The position numbers were made by a program, and so were the translations under genes. The notes beneath the pieces are model-generated. The model searched no databases, was not told the DNA's origin, and was given only the letters and a program-made list of their open reading frames with translations. A stretch of DNA of 64,000 bases from an uncultured Oscillospiraceae bacterium (GTDB lineage: Bacteria > Bacillota > Clostridia > Oscillospirales > Oscillospiraceae): NCBI GenBank assembly GCA_902478785.1, contig CABSMJ010000008.1, positions 1 through 64,000 on the forward strand. The letters are read 5' to 3'. Shown in pieces: positions 10,570-18,363 of this stretch. The first letter of the stretch is position 1, and each line of letters begins with the position of its first letter.

Positions 10570-11475
10570 CTACCGCAGCAGATAGACCGTGGTCAAAATA
10601 CAGCCCAGGCCCAGCACCACGCCCCAGCTCAGAGGCTCGCCGAAGGCGGCCACACCCACCAGGGCGGCCACCACCGGCTCCACGCTGGCCAGGATGGAGG
10701 CCCGGCCGCTGTCCACCCGGGCAAGGCCCCGGGTATAGAGGATATAGGGCAGCACCGTGGCCACGACCACCAGCCCCGCCGCGCTCCCCAGCAGGGGAAG
10801 GCTCCCAAGGGCCGGGCCCACCTCCTCCGTCCGCAGCAGGGGCAGCGACCCCAGCCCGGCAAAGAGGAAGGTATAGTAGGTGACCGTCAGAGGCTGATAG
10901 TGGGCCAGGGCATAGCGGCCGAAGATGGAATATAATCCATAGAAAAAGCCGGAGGCCACACCCAGAATGAGCCCCAGGGGCGAAAGGGCCAGGCCCCCCT
11001 GGAGGATACCGGAGACAAAGACGCAGCCTAAGAAAGCCAGCACCAGCGCCGCCAGCTTCCGGCCCGTCACCTTCTCCCGCCACAGCAGGGCGGAGAGGAG
11101 CACCACAAAGGCCGGAGCGGTATAGAGCAAAATGGCCGCCATGGCCAACGAGCAGATCTGCTGACACCGGAAATAGCACAACGTGAAAAACACCACGCTG
11201 ACCACGCCGGTGCCGAAAAAGTAGGGCAGATGCTTCCACTGGATACGCAGTGCCTTCCGGTCCGTCAGGGCCAGCACCAGCGTCAGCACCGCCAGGCCCC
11301 CCAGATTCCGAATCACCACAATGGACTGGGCGGAGAGGCCACCGGCGCTCAGGCGGCGGTTGAATAGACCGATCAGGCCCCACAGCGCCGCGCCCAGCAG
11401 GATACACCCGCAGGCCCGCCAATCCGTCCGGGCGGCGGGTGTTTTTTCCTCCTCCACAGCTTCTCCCCTCCTCAT
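10570..11475 (-). CDS. DMT superfamily transporter (two EamA domains)
   Basis: 301 residues with ten predicted membrane helices in two EamA repeats. The first repeat ends YTAPAFVVLLSALLWREK and the second ends ILASVEPVVAALVGVAAFGEPLS, both standard signatures. Members export metabolites or amino acids. The start lies 5 bases after the stop of the membrane protein gene 11481-12239, so the two are co-transcribed. The substrate cannot be read from sequence. Confidence 0.85.
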   Translation of the reverse strand: MRRGEAVEEEKTPAARTDWRACGCILLGAALWGLIGLFNRRLSAGGLSAQSIVVIRNLGGLAVLTLVLALTDRKALRIQWKHLPYFFGTGVVSVVFFTLCYFRCQQICSLAMAAILLYTAPAFVVLLSALLWREKVTGRKLAALVLAFLGCVFVSGILQGGLALSPLGLILGVASGFFYGLYSIFGRYALAHYQPLTVTYYTFLFAGLGSLPLLRTEEVGPALGSLPLLGSAAGLVVVATVLPYILYTRGLARVDSGRASILASVEPVVAALVGVAAFGEPLSWGVVLGLGCILTTVYLLR

Positions 11476-11480
11476 TTTCC

Positions 11481-12239
11481 CTATTCGATCATGGTCAGGG
11501 CGATGATATACCCCACCGCCAGCAGCACGGTCAGCAGCACCCAGCTGAGCTTCTGCATCCCCAGATAGAACTCCGTGGGCTCCGGGTCCCGGACCGAGAA
11601 CATATATCGCAGCTGGAACAGGGCCTTGGGAAAGGCCACATTCACGGCCAGCAGCACCGTCAGGAACACCATGGCGGCATAGAGCGTCAGACTGCCCCGG
11701 TGGAGCTGTGGCTGGTCATAGGCCAGGCTCAGGACCGTGGCAGCGCCGGGGGCATAGTCCTCCCAGGGGTCCGGGACTTCGCCGCCGGCGACCACGGTGA
11801 CCCTCACGCTGTCAGTATCCAGCTCCCCCTCCGGAGTGAAGAGCATGGGGAAGCTGCCGGAATCATGCCAGCCGCCCCGGAAGAGCTCCCGGTCGTTCCA
11901 GAACACCGCCACGCCCTCGCCCATTTGATTGGGCGGGGCGGACGCCGGGTCTGGCTCCACCCGGCCGCTGCCGGTATAGGTGTCCTTCACCGTCAGCTCC
12001 AGGGCCACCACCCCGGAGGCCTCCCGGGTGCGGACTAGGGTCACATCCCGTCCCTCGGCCCGGCCCTGGAAGGTCTCCCGGTCTCCGTCGGTCTCCACCT
12101 GCTGCAGCAGGCCCTCCCGATAGGAGATGCCGGGACGGGCCCGGAACACGGCGGTCAGGATGCCGAAGCCCACCACATACAGGGCCAGCACCGCCAGCAC
12201 CACCCGCTGGAGACGGCTGCGCTTTTCGCTCCAAGTCAT
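11481..12239 (-). CDS. Membrane protein of unknown function
   Basis: 252 residues. The N-terminal helix (RVVLAVLALYVVGFGILTAVF) is followed by a predicted extracytoplasmic domain of about 150 residues and two C-terminal helices (AAMVFLTVLLAVNVAF; VLLTVLLAVGYIIALTM). ATG at 12239 is preceded by AAAGGAC; the longer frame to 12437 runs through repeat DNA and is rejected. I do not recognise the family. It is the first gene of the transporter-ybaK run. Confidence 0.6.
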   Translation of the reverse strand: MTWSEKRSRLQRVVLAVLALYVVGFGILTAVFRARPGISYREGLLQQVETDGDRETFQGRAEGRDVTLVRTREASGVVALELTVKDTYTGSGRVEPDPASAPPNQMGEGVAVFWNDRELFRGGWHDSGSFPMLFTPEGELDTDSVRVTVVAGGEVPDPWEDYAPGAATVLSLAYDQPQLHRGSLTLYAAMVFLTVLLAVNVAFPKALFQLRYMFSVRDPEPTEFYLGMQKLSWVLLTVLLAVGYIIALTMIE

Positions 12240-12402
12240 AAGGCGTCCTTTCTCCCCGGTCAGCCCCGAGGCGGTCCATGAGGCGGAAAGTCTCCGACAG
12301 AACCCCTGTGGTCCAAGGGTTTGCCTCCGGCAAAACGCTTGTACGCCGGACTCCCGGCGGATTCCAGTCCGCCGCAGGGAGTGCCGGATGTTTGAAAAGC
12401 GA

Positions 12403-12453
12403 TTACTTTTTACCCCGCAATTCGATGATTCTGTCACGCAACATAGCGGCGTA
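12403..12453 (-). pseudogene. Second copy of the last uvrB codons
   Basis: Read on the minus strand this encodes AAMLRDRIIELRGKK followed by TAA. The true uvrB end is AAVLRDRIIELRGKK. Most nucleotide differences are silent, so the copy probably came from a uvrB that evolved under selection, for example a relative's gene, and not from simple recent duplication. There is no start or upstream coding sequence. Confidence 0.75.
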
Positions 12454-12530
12454 CCTCCCCCACAGCAAAGCTGCGGGGGTCCCCCTTGTTTTCACTGGAC
12501 CGGCCGGGAGTGAATCCCGTCCGGTCCAAG

Positions 12531-12549
12531 GTTTTGCCTTCGGCAAAAC
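12531..12549 (-). terminator. uvrB terminator-like hairpin
   Basis: Perfect eight-base arms with a 3-base loop lie 67 bases past the uvrB stop. On the minus strand the stem opens with GTTTTGCC and there is no long U-run, so it may act as a processing or stabilising hairpin. Confidence 0.45.
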
Positions 12550-12615
12550 GCTTGCACGCCGGACTCCCGGCGGATCCCAGTCCGCCGCAGGGAGCGCCGG
12601 ATGTTTGAGAAACGG

Positions 12616-14580
12616 TTACTTCTTACCTCTCAGTTCAATGATCCTGTCACGCAGCACAGCGGCGTACTCGAATTCCAGCATCTTGCTGGCCTCCTTCATC
12701 TCCTTCTCCAGACGGGCGATCTCCGCCTCCCGGTCCTTGGCCGAGAGCTTGGTCCCCTTCTTGCCGCCGCTCTCCTGGGCAGCGTGAGACACCTCCAGCA
12801 CCTCCCGGACCCCCTTGACGATGGTCTTGGGCACGATGCCGTGGGCCTTGTTATAGGCGTCCTGGATCTTCCGGCGACGTTCCGTCTCGCTGATGGCCGC
12901 GTCCATAGAGGGCGTGATGGTATCGGCATACATGATGACCAGGCCCTCCGCGTTTCGGGCGGCCCGGCCGATGGTCTGGATCAGGGACGTCTCGGATCGG
13001 AGGAAGCCCTCCTTGTCCGCGTCCAGAATGGCCACCAGGCTCACCTCCGGCAGGTCCAGACCCTCCCGCAGCAGGTTGATGCCCACCAGCACGTCGAACT
13101 CGCCCATGCGCAGGTCCCGGATGATCTCCATCCGCTCGATGGTGGCCACGTCCGAGTGCATATACCGGACCCGGATGCCGGCGCCCCGCAGGTACTCCGT
13201 CAGGTCCTCGGCCATCTTCTTGGTCAGTGTGGTGACCAGCACCCGCTCGCTGCGCTCCGTCCGCTGGCGGATCTCCCCCAGCAGATCGTCGATCTGGCCC
13301 TCCACCGGCCGGACCTCGATCTTCGGGTCCAGCAATCCCGTGGGGCGGATCACCTGCTCCACCACCTGGCCTGCCCGCTCCCGCTCGTAGGGGCCCGGGG
13401 TAGCGGAGACATAGATGGCCTGATGGATGCGGCTTTCAAACTCCTCGAATTTCAATGGGCGGTTATCAAAGGCGCAGGGCAGGCGGAAGCCGTACTCCAC
13501 CAGGCTCTCCTTCCGAGCCCGGTCACCGTTGTACATGGCCCGGACCTGGGGCAGCGTCACATGGCTCTCGTCCACAAAAAGCAAAAAATCGTCGGGGAAG
13601 AAGTCCAGCAGCGTCATAGGCGCCGAGCCCACAGGCCGGTTGGAGATGACCCGGGAGTAGTTCTCGATGCCGGAGCAGTAGCCCAGCTCCGCCATCATCT
13701 CCATATCGTATTCCGTCCGCTGGCGGATGCGCTGGGCCTCCACAAATTTCTCCTGCTCCGTGAAGTAGGCCACCCGCTCCTCCAGCTCCTTGCGGATCTC
13801 CCCGATGGCCCGGTCCATCTTGTCCTTGGTGGTGACATAGTGGCTGGCGGGGTAGATGGCGATATGGTCCAGGTGGCGGTTTGCCTTGCCGGTGACGGGG
13901 TCGAACTCAGTGATGCGGTCAATCTCATCCCCGAAGAACTCCACCCGCAGGGCCCGGGCCTTATAGTAGGCCGGGTAGATCTCCACCGTGTCTCCCCGGA
14001 CCCGGAACATATTGCGCTCAAAGGCGATGTCGTTGCGCTCATACCGGTCCTCCACCAGGCGGCGCAGCAGCTCATCCCGGTCGAAGGTCATGCCCGTGCG
14101 CAGGGAGATCATCATCTTGGCGAAGTCCTCCGGCTCACCCAGACCGTAGATACAGCTGACGGAGGAGACCACGATCACGTCCCGCCGCTCCAGAAGGGAG
14201 CAGGTGGCGCTCAGGCGCAGCCGGTCGATCTCCTCGTTGGTGGCGGCGTCCTTCTCAATATAGGTGTCCGTATGGGGGATATAGGCCTCAGGCTGGTAGT
14301 AGTCATAATAGGACACGAAGTACTCCACCGCGTTGTGGGGGAAGAACTCCTTGAACTCCTCGCACAGCTGGGCCGCCAGGGTCTTGTTGTGGGCCAGCAC
14401 CAGGGTGGGCCGCTGGACGGCCTCGATGACCTTGGCCATGGTGAAGGTCTTGCCGGAGCCGGTGACGCCCAGCAGCACCTGCTCGTCCAGGCCGTTCTCC
14501 ACGCCCTGGGCCAGCTTTTCAATGGCCTGGGGCTGGTCGCCGGCAGGCTGATAGTCAGATACCACTTGAAATTTCGGCAT
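12616..14580 (-). CDS. uvrB: Excinuclease ABC subunit B
   Basis: A 654-residue UvrB, the damage-verifying helicase of nucleotide excision repair. Walker A GVTGSGKT is at residues 38-45. The DNA-wedging beta-hairpin YYDYYQPEAYIP follows near residue 95. Helicase motifs LVGINLLREGLDLPEVS and IQTIGRAARN are present, and the C-terminal UVR motif that binds UvrA/UvrC includes LEFEYAAVLRDRIIELR. It lies 36 bases downstream of radC and is probably transcribed with it from the promoter at 15351-15379. Confidence 0.97.
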   Translation of the reverse strand: MPKFQVVSDYQPAGDQPQAIEKLAQGVENGLDEQVLLGVTGSGKTFTMAKVIEAVQRPTLVLAHNKTLAAQLCEEFKEFFPHNAVEYFVSYYDYYQPEAYIPHTDTYIEKDAATNEEIDRLRLSATCSLLERRDVIVVSSVSCIYGLGEPEDFAKMMISLRTGMTFDRDELLRRLVEDRYERNDIAFERNMFRVRGDTVEIYPAYYKARALRVEFFGDEIDRITEFDPVTGKANRHLDHIAIYPASHYVTTKDKMDRAIGEIRKELEERVAYFTEQEKFVEAQRIRQRTEYDMEMMAELGYCSGIENYSRVISNRPVGSAPMTLLDFFPDDFLLFVDESHVTLPQVRAMYNGDRARKESLVEYGFRLPCAFDNRPLKFEEFESRIHQAIYVSATPGPYERERAGQVVEQVIRPTGLLDPKIEVRPVEGQIDDLLGEIRQRTERSERVLVTTLTKKMAEDLTEYLRGAGIRVRYMHSDVATIERMEIIRDLRMGEFDVLVGINLLREGLDLPEVSLVAILDADKEGFLRSETSLIQTIGRAARNAEGLVIMYADTITPSMDAAISETERRRKIQDAYNKAHGIVPKTIVKGVREVLEVSHAAQESGGKKGTKLSAKDREAEIARLEKEMKEASKMLEFEYAAVLRDRIIELRGKK

Positions 14581-14616
14581 AGTCTTCTCCTTTGAAAAAG
14601 CGTGTAGGGCCCCAGC

Positions 14617-15291
14617 TTAGCGCAGCTGCCCCGAGTCCGCCATGGACACATAGTCCCCGTCGGCCACCACGATATGGTCCACCAGCACAAGGCCCACGGT
14701 CTTCAGAGCCTCCTTGACCCGGACCGTGGCGGCGCAGTCGTCCGCCGAGGGCAGAGCGATGCCGCTGGGGTGGTTGTGGGACAAGATCACACCGGAGGCC
14801 CCGGTGAGCAGCGCGTTCTCCACGATCTTGCGCAGGTCCACGTTGATGGAGCTGACGCCGCCCTCGCCCACCCGGCGGCAGGCCAGCAGCTTTCCCTTTC
14901 GGTCCAGGCACAGCTCATAGAGGACCTCCGCGGTCTCGCCGGTGAACAGCTCCAGCAGATAGTCCCCCGCCCGCTGGGAGGAGTTGAGCACCCGCTCCCG
15001 CTCTGCCGCCGCAATGCGGGACCGGCGATAGACCTGAGGCGTCAGCTTCAAAAGCGCCGCGGCGGACTCCCCTACGCCCTTCACCCGGCACAGCTCCTCC
15101 ACCGGCGCCGAAAGCACCGCGTCCAGGGAGCCAAACCGGTCCATCAGAGCGTGGGCGATGGGGTTGGTGTCCTTCCGGGGAATGGCGTAAAACAGCAAAA
15201 GTTCCAGCACTTCATGGTCGGCAAAGGAGTCCAGTCCATGCTGGAGAAACTGCTGCCGTTTCTTCTCTCTGTGCCCGTCGTGGATGCCCAT
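14617..15291 (-). CDS. radC: RadC family JAB-domain protein
   Basis: 224 residues. An N-terminal helix-hairpin-helix region (ELCRVKGVGESAAALLKL) is followed by an MPN/JAB metalloprotein domain with the zinc motif SHNHPSG and a downstream Asp (PSADD). The function of RadC remains unclear despite its DNA-repair name. ATG at 15291 follows GGAGGAGG; the upstream in-frame codons to 15327 lack a ribosome site. It is first in a two-gene unit with uvrB, which is unusual and links it to excision repair by context. Confidence 0.9.
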   Translation of the reverse strand: MGIHDGHREKKRQQFLQHGLDSFADHEVLELLLFYAIPRKDTNPIAHALMDRFGSLDAVLSAPVEELCRVKGVGESAAALLKLTPQVYRRSRIAAAERERVLNSSQRAGDYLLELFTGETAEVLYELCLDRKGKLLACRRVGEGGVSSINVDLRKIVENALLTGASGVILSHNHPSGIALPSADDCAATVRVKEALKTVGLVLVDHIVVADGDYVSMADSGQLR

Positions 15292-15350
15292 GTTCCGCCT
15301 CCTCCGTCCGCCTCCAGACCCGCTCATTTTGCGCTGACCGGGAATAGGAT

Positions 15351-15379
15351 ATTATACCACAGGAACAAATGTTTGACAA
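15351..15379 (-). promoter_or_regulatory. radC-uvrB promoter with LexA-like box
   Basis: On the minus strand TTGTCA (15374-15379) and a perfect TATAAT (15351-15356) are 17 bases apart. Inside the spacer, GAACAAATGTTT (15363-15374) differs at one base from the Gram-positive SOS core GAAC-N4-GTTC. LexA repression of radC-uvrB is plausible. Confidence 0.6.
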
Positions 15380-15458
15380 GGGCTTTTCCCATTCGGAAGA
15401 TTCCTCCTCCGCCTGTCTTTTCCCCTTTGTCGAAACTTCCGATTTTTTCCGCCCAGGG

Positions 15459-15487
15459 TTGACACTGGAACAAAAGTAGCATAGTAT
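15459..15487 (+). promoter_or_regulatory. Promoter of the M-box-mgtE transcript
   Basis: TTGACA at 15459-15464 and TAGTAT at 15482-15487 are separated by 17 bases and placed just before the riboswitch. Confidence 0.7.
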
Positions 15488-15507
15488 GAATTTATCATGA
15501 GAAAATA

Positions 15508-15668
15508 AGTCCGGTAGGTAAGGCTACCACAGGGATATGGGTTGCTGCCGCGAAGTGATGGAGACATCATGAGAGGGTTTGAACAGGCGAGATCGAACGC
15601 AAGGTTTCGTCTAATGCAACTGCACCGCCTTGTGAAGCTAAAGCTCGAACGGTCAGGGGGCCCCAAAG
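15508..15668 (+). ncRNA. M-box (ykoK) magnesium riboswitch
   Basis: The leader of mgtE carries the conserved M-box blocks: GGTAGGTAAGGCTACCAC, then GGGTTGCTGCCGCGAAG, a long central stem-loop, and a closing segment ending near GAACGGTCAGG. It is followed by a strong intrinsic terminator and the magnesium transporter gene, the standard arrangement in which bound magnesium promotes termination. Boundaries are approximate, read by eye. Confidence 0.88.
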
Positions 15669-15691
15669 GCGGGCGGGCTCCTTTTTGAGAC

Positions 15692-15729
15692 CCCAGTCGC
15701 TACCCACCGGGAGCGATTGGGCTTTTTTT
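15692..15729 (+). terminator. Riboswitch-controlled intrinsic terminator
   Basis: A ten-base stem (CCCAGTCGCT with AGCGATTGGG, one G-T pair) is followed by CTTTTTTT, 45 bases before the mgtE start. This is the expression platform of the M-box. Confidence 0.85.
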
Positions 15730-15774
15730 CGCCGAAATATCCCCGGAGCGGGTGCACAGAGAGGAGGAGCGCGC

Positions 15775-17160
15775 ATGTTCGATTGGGAAAATGACCGGGA
15801 GCAGCTGCTGGATGAGATAGAGGAAATGATCAGCCGAAAGCGATATACCCAGCTGCGGGACCATCTGGCCACTATGGCAGCCCCGGACGTGGCGCTTTTG
15901 ATGCAGGAGCTGGAGGAGGACAAGCTGCCGCTGGTGTTCCGCCTGCTGCCCAAGGAGCAGGCGGCGGAGGTATTCGTGGAGCTGGACTCCGATCAGCAGG
16001 AGATGCTCATTCAGGGCTTTTCCAACACCGAGCTCAAAGAGGTGCTGGACGAGCTGTATCTGGACGACACGGTGGATATTGTGGAAGAGATGCCCGCCAA
16101 CGTGGTCAAGCGCATTCTGCGCCATGCGGATCCGGACGTGCGCAAGAGCATCAACGAGATCCTCAAATACCCCGAGGACTCCGCCGGCAGCATCATGACC
16201 ACGGAGTTCGTGGACCTGAAGGCCTCGCTGACGGTGGAGGACGCCCTCAAGCGCATCCGCCGCACCGGCCCGGACAAGGAGACCATCAACATCTGCTACG
16301 TCACCGACGACGCCCGGCACCTGCTGGGCTACCTCTCCATCCGTACGCTGCTGCTGTCGGAGGAGGACGACGTCATCGGCGACATCATGGACACCAACGT
16401 CATCTACGCCAACACCCTGGAGGACCAGGAGACGGTGGCCATGACCCTGAACAAGTACGACTTTCTGGCCCTGCCGGTGGTAGACACGGAAAACCGTCTG
16501 GTGGGCATCGTCACCGTGGACGACGCCATGGACGTTTTGCAGGAGGAGGCCACGGAGGATATCGAAAAGATGGCGGCTATGCTGCCCTCCGACAAGCCCT
16601 ACCTCAAGACCGGCGCGGTGGAAACCTGGAAGGCCCGCACCCCCTGGCTTTTGATGCTGATGCTCTCGGCTACCTTCACCGGAATGATCCTCAACCACTT
16701 TGAAAGCTCCCTGGCGGCCTGCGCCGTGCTCACCTCCTATATCCCCATGCTCTCCGGTACCGGCGGCAACAGCGGCACCCAGGCCTCCACCGCCGTCATC
16801 CGTGCCCTGTCCCTGGGGGAGATCCGCTTCGGAGACCTGTTCCGGGTCATGTGGAAGGAGTGCCGGGTGGCCATCTTCTGCGGTGTGTGTCTGGCCGCCG
16901 CCAACTTTGTGAAGATGATGCTGGTGGACCGTCTGCTGCTGCGCAACTCCTCGGTGACGCCTCAGGTGGCGCTGGTGGTCTGCGCCACGCTGGTGGGCAC
17001 CGTGATCTGTGCCAAGCTGGTGGGCTCCTCGCTGCCCATCCTGGCGGAGAAGCTCCACTTCGACCCGGCGGTGATGGCCTCTCCCTTCATCACCACCATC
17101 GTGGATGCGCTGTCCCTGCTCATCTACTTCCGGTTCGCCACAATCATTTTGGGTATCTGA
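15775..17160 (+). CDS. mgtE: Magnesium transporter MgtE
   Basis: 461 residues. A cytosolic N domain (residues 1-130, with repeated helices such as LPLVFRLLPKEQAAEVFVEL) is followed by a pair of CBS domains (about 135-260, with DIMDTNVIYANTLEDQETVA and LVGIVTVDDAMDVL) and a C-terminal membrane domain of five helices with the pore signature SYIPMLSGTGGNSGTQAST. The CBS and N domains gate the channel according to magnesium. ATG at 15775 follows GAGGAGGAG. Expression is controlled by the upstream M-box. Confidence 0.96.
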   Translation: MFDWENDREQLLDEIEEMISRKRYTQLRDHLATMAAPDVALLMQELEEDKLPLVFRLLPKEQAAEVFVELDSDQQEMLIQGFSNTELKEVLDELYLDDTVDIVEEMPANVVKRILRHADPDVRKSINEILKYPEDSAGSIMTTEFVDLKASLTVEDALKRIRRTGPDKETINICYVTDDARHLLGYLSIRTLLLSEEDDVIGDIMDTNVIYANTLEDQETVAMTLNKYDFLALPVVDTENRLVGIVTVDDAMDVLQEEATEDIEKMAAMLPSDKPYLKTGAVETWKARTPWLLMLMLSATFTGMILNHFESSLAACAVLTSYIPMLSGTGGNSGTQASTAVIRALSLGEIRFGDLFRVMWKECRVAIFCGVCLAAANFVKMMLVDRLLLRNSSVTPQVALVVCATLVGTVICAKLVGSSLPILAEKLHFDPAVMASPFITTIVDALSLLIYFRFATIILGI

Positions 17161-17167
17161 ACTTTTT

Positions 17168-17202
17168 CAGCGGCAGCGCATCTGCGCCGCCGCTGTTTTT
17201 TT
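17168..17202 (+). terminator. mgtE terminator
   Basis: Stem CAGCGGC-A-GCGCA pairs with TGCGC-C-GCCGCTG and is followed by seven T, immediately after the mgtE stop. Confidence 0.85.
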
Positions 17203-17275
17203 GCATATTCTCCCGCCGGCAGCACAAACTATCTGCGGCGAAAGCCAAAGATTTTCACCAGGAGGATATCACGAT

Positions 17276-17452
17276 ATGAATAAGGATTGCAACTGCACCC
17301 CCAACCAGAGCATCAAGTGCACTGTCAGCAACTGCGCCCATCACTGCCAGGATTCCCAGTACTGCGGCCTGTCCTCCATCCAGGTGGGCACCCATGAGAC
17401 CAACCCCACCAAGGTGGAGTGCACCGACTGCGAGAGCTTCAAGCTGAAGTAA
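17276..17452 (+). CDS. DUF1540 cysteine-rich small protein
   Basis: 58 residues with eight cysteines spaced like the DUF1540 domain common in Clostridia (IKCTVSNCAHHCQDSQYC, then VECTDCESF). The pattern suggests metal binding, function unknown. ATG at 17276 follows AGGAGG at a normal distance. It stands alone after the mgtE terminator. Confidence 0.85.
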   Translation: MNKDCNCTPNQSIKCTVSNCAHHCQDSQYCGLSSIQVGTHETNPTKVECTDCESFKLK

Positions 17453-17515
17453 GGAAGCCGGGAAAACCTCCCCCGGCAAGGGCATCACAGTCCGGTGATC
17501 TCACCGCTCTGTTGC

Positions 17516-17558
17516 GGACTCTGTCAGAAGGGCTCTTGGAGCCCCTTTGACAGGGTCC
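17516..17558 (+). other. Long imperfect hairpin in the leader of the TauE/SafE pair
   Basis: Twenty-base arms pair at about 17 positions (GGACTCTGTCAGAAGG... with ...CCTTTGACAGGGTCC) around a TTG loop, ending 35 bases before the first gene. There is no U-run behind it. It may be an attenuator or leader structure; I do not match it to a known riboswitch. Confidence 0.45.
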
Positions 17559-17593
17559 GGCCCTTTACATACGCGAAAAAGGGGGCAGGGACC

Positions 17594-17947
17594 ATGCAGG
17601 CACAGTGGAGCACCCGTCTGGCCGGCGCCGGGGCGGGAGGGGTGAACGGCCTTTTCGGCGGAGGCGGCGGCATGGTGCTGGTGCCGGTGCTCTCCCGCCA
17701 GGGCCGCCTTGAGGACCGGCAGCTCTTCGCCACCTCCGTGGCGGTGATCCTGCCGATCTGCGCCGTATCCGCGGCGGTGTATCTTTTTCGGGGCGGCGTG
17801 CCCTTGGTTGCCGCAGTGCCCTACCTGGTGGGCGGCGCACTGGGGGGCATCCTGGGGGGAAAGACCTACGGAAAGGTGAGCACGGTGTGGCTGCGGCGGC
17901 TCTTTGCCGCCTTCGTGCTCTACGGCGGCGTGAGGTATCTGCTGTGA
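17594..17947 (+). CDS. TauE/SafE (TSUP) family half-protein 1
   Basis: 117 residues with about four membrane helices. The family signature lies in GAGAGGVNGLFGGGGGMVLVPVL. Full TSUP anion exporters have about 250 residues and eight helices, so this is one half. ATG at 17594 follows GGGGGCAGGG. Its stop overlaps the start of a second half-protein by four bases, implying that the two are made together and act as a heterodimer. The substrate may be sulfite or an organosulfonate, not shown here. Confidence 0.75.
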   Translation: MQAQWSTRLAGAGAGGVNGLFGGGGGMVLVPVLSRQGRLEDRQLFATSVAVILPICAVSAAVYLFRGGVPLVAAVPYLVGGALGGILGGKTYGKVSTVWLRRLFAAFVLYGGVRYLL

Positions 17948-18336
17948 AGGAGTGGCTCATCCCCCTGCTGTGCGGCACCCTCACCGGCATGGTGTCCGCC
18001 TGGGGCGTAGGCGGCGGGACCTTGTTGCTGCTGGTGATGACTCTGGTGCTGGGGGTGGATCAGCGGACGGCCCAGGGCATCAATCTGCTCTTCTTCCTGC
18101 CCACCGCGGCGGCGGCTCTGGCCGTCCACCGGAAAAACGGCTTTCTGGACCGCCCCACCGTGCGTCAGGCGGCCCCCTGGGGCGCGGCAGCTGCCGCCGC
18201 AGGGGCCTGGATCGCCACCTTTGTGGACCCGGCGGTACTGAAAAAGCCCTTCGCCCTCTTCCTGCTCTACACCGGAGCCTCCACCCTGGTGCGCAGCTTC
18301 CTCCCCCCAAAAGGCAAAAAAAGCGGTTCGGGATAG
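17944..18336 (+). CDS. TauE/SafE (TSUP) family half-protein 2
   Basis: 130 residues starting at GTG 17944, which overlaps the stop of the first half (GTGA). The same signature, GTLTGMVSAWGVGGGTLLLLVMTLVLG, recurs, so the pair reproduces the internal repeat of a one-piece TSUP protein. It ends with YTGASTLVRSF and a basic tail. A strong bidirectional terminator follows. Confidence 0.75.
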   Translation: MKEWLIPLLCGTLTGMVSAWGVGGGTLLLLVMTLVLGVDQRTAQGINLLFFLPTAAAALAVHRKNGFLDRPTVRQAAPWGAAAAAAGAWIATFVDPAVLKKPFALFLLYTGASTLVRSFLPPKGKKSGSG

Positions 18337-18353
18337 GTTCCCGAACCGCTTTT
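18319..18353. terminator. Bidirectional terminator
   Basis: A perfect 15-base stem with A-rich and T-rich ends (AAAAGCGGTTCGGGA and its complement) and a 5-base loop lies between convergent genes. Confidence 0.9.
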
Positions 18354-18363
18354 GCATGCGCTT

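Larger units (their letters stand above)
12311..12668 (-). repeat. Tandem imperfect duplication including the uvrB 3' end (period 213 bases)
   Basis: Bases from about 12311 to 12453 repeat, with many substitutions, from 12524 to about 12666. Both units contain a hairpin of the type GTTTTGCC-TTC-GGCAAAAC (perfect at 12531-12549, one mismatch at 12318-12336), then a shared GC-rich stretch, then the end of uvrB. In the distal unit only the last uvrB codons remain. The 12454-12523 spacer holds a hairpin (12457-12479, CCCCC/GGGGG base). Confidence 0.8.

Noticed and set aside
12601..14595. 664-codon plus-strand open frame opposite uvrB
   Set aside because: Antisense shadow of uvrB with no family motifs.
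17516..17558. Known riboswitch upstream of the TauE/SafE pair
   Set aside because: One long hairpin only; no conserved riboswitch blocks recognised.
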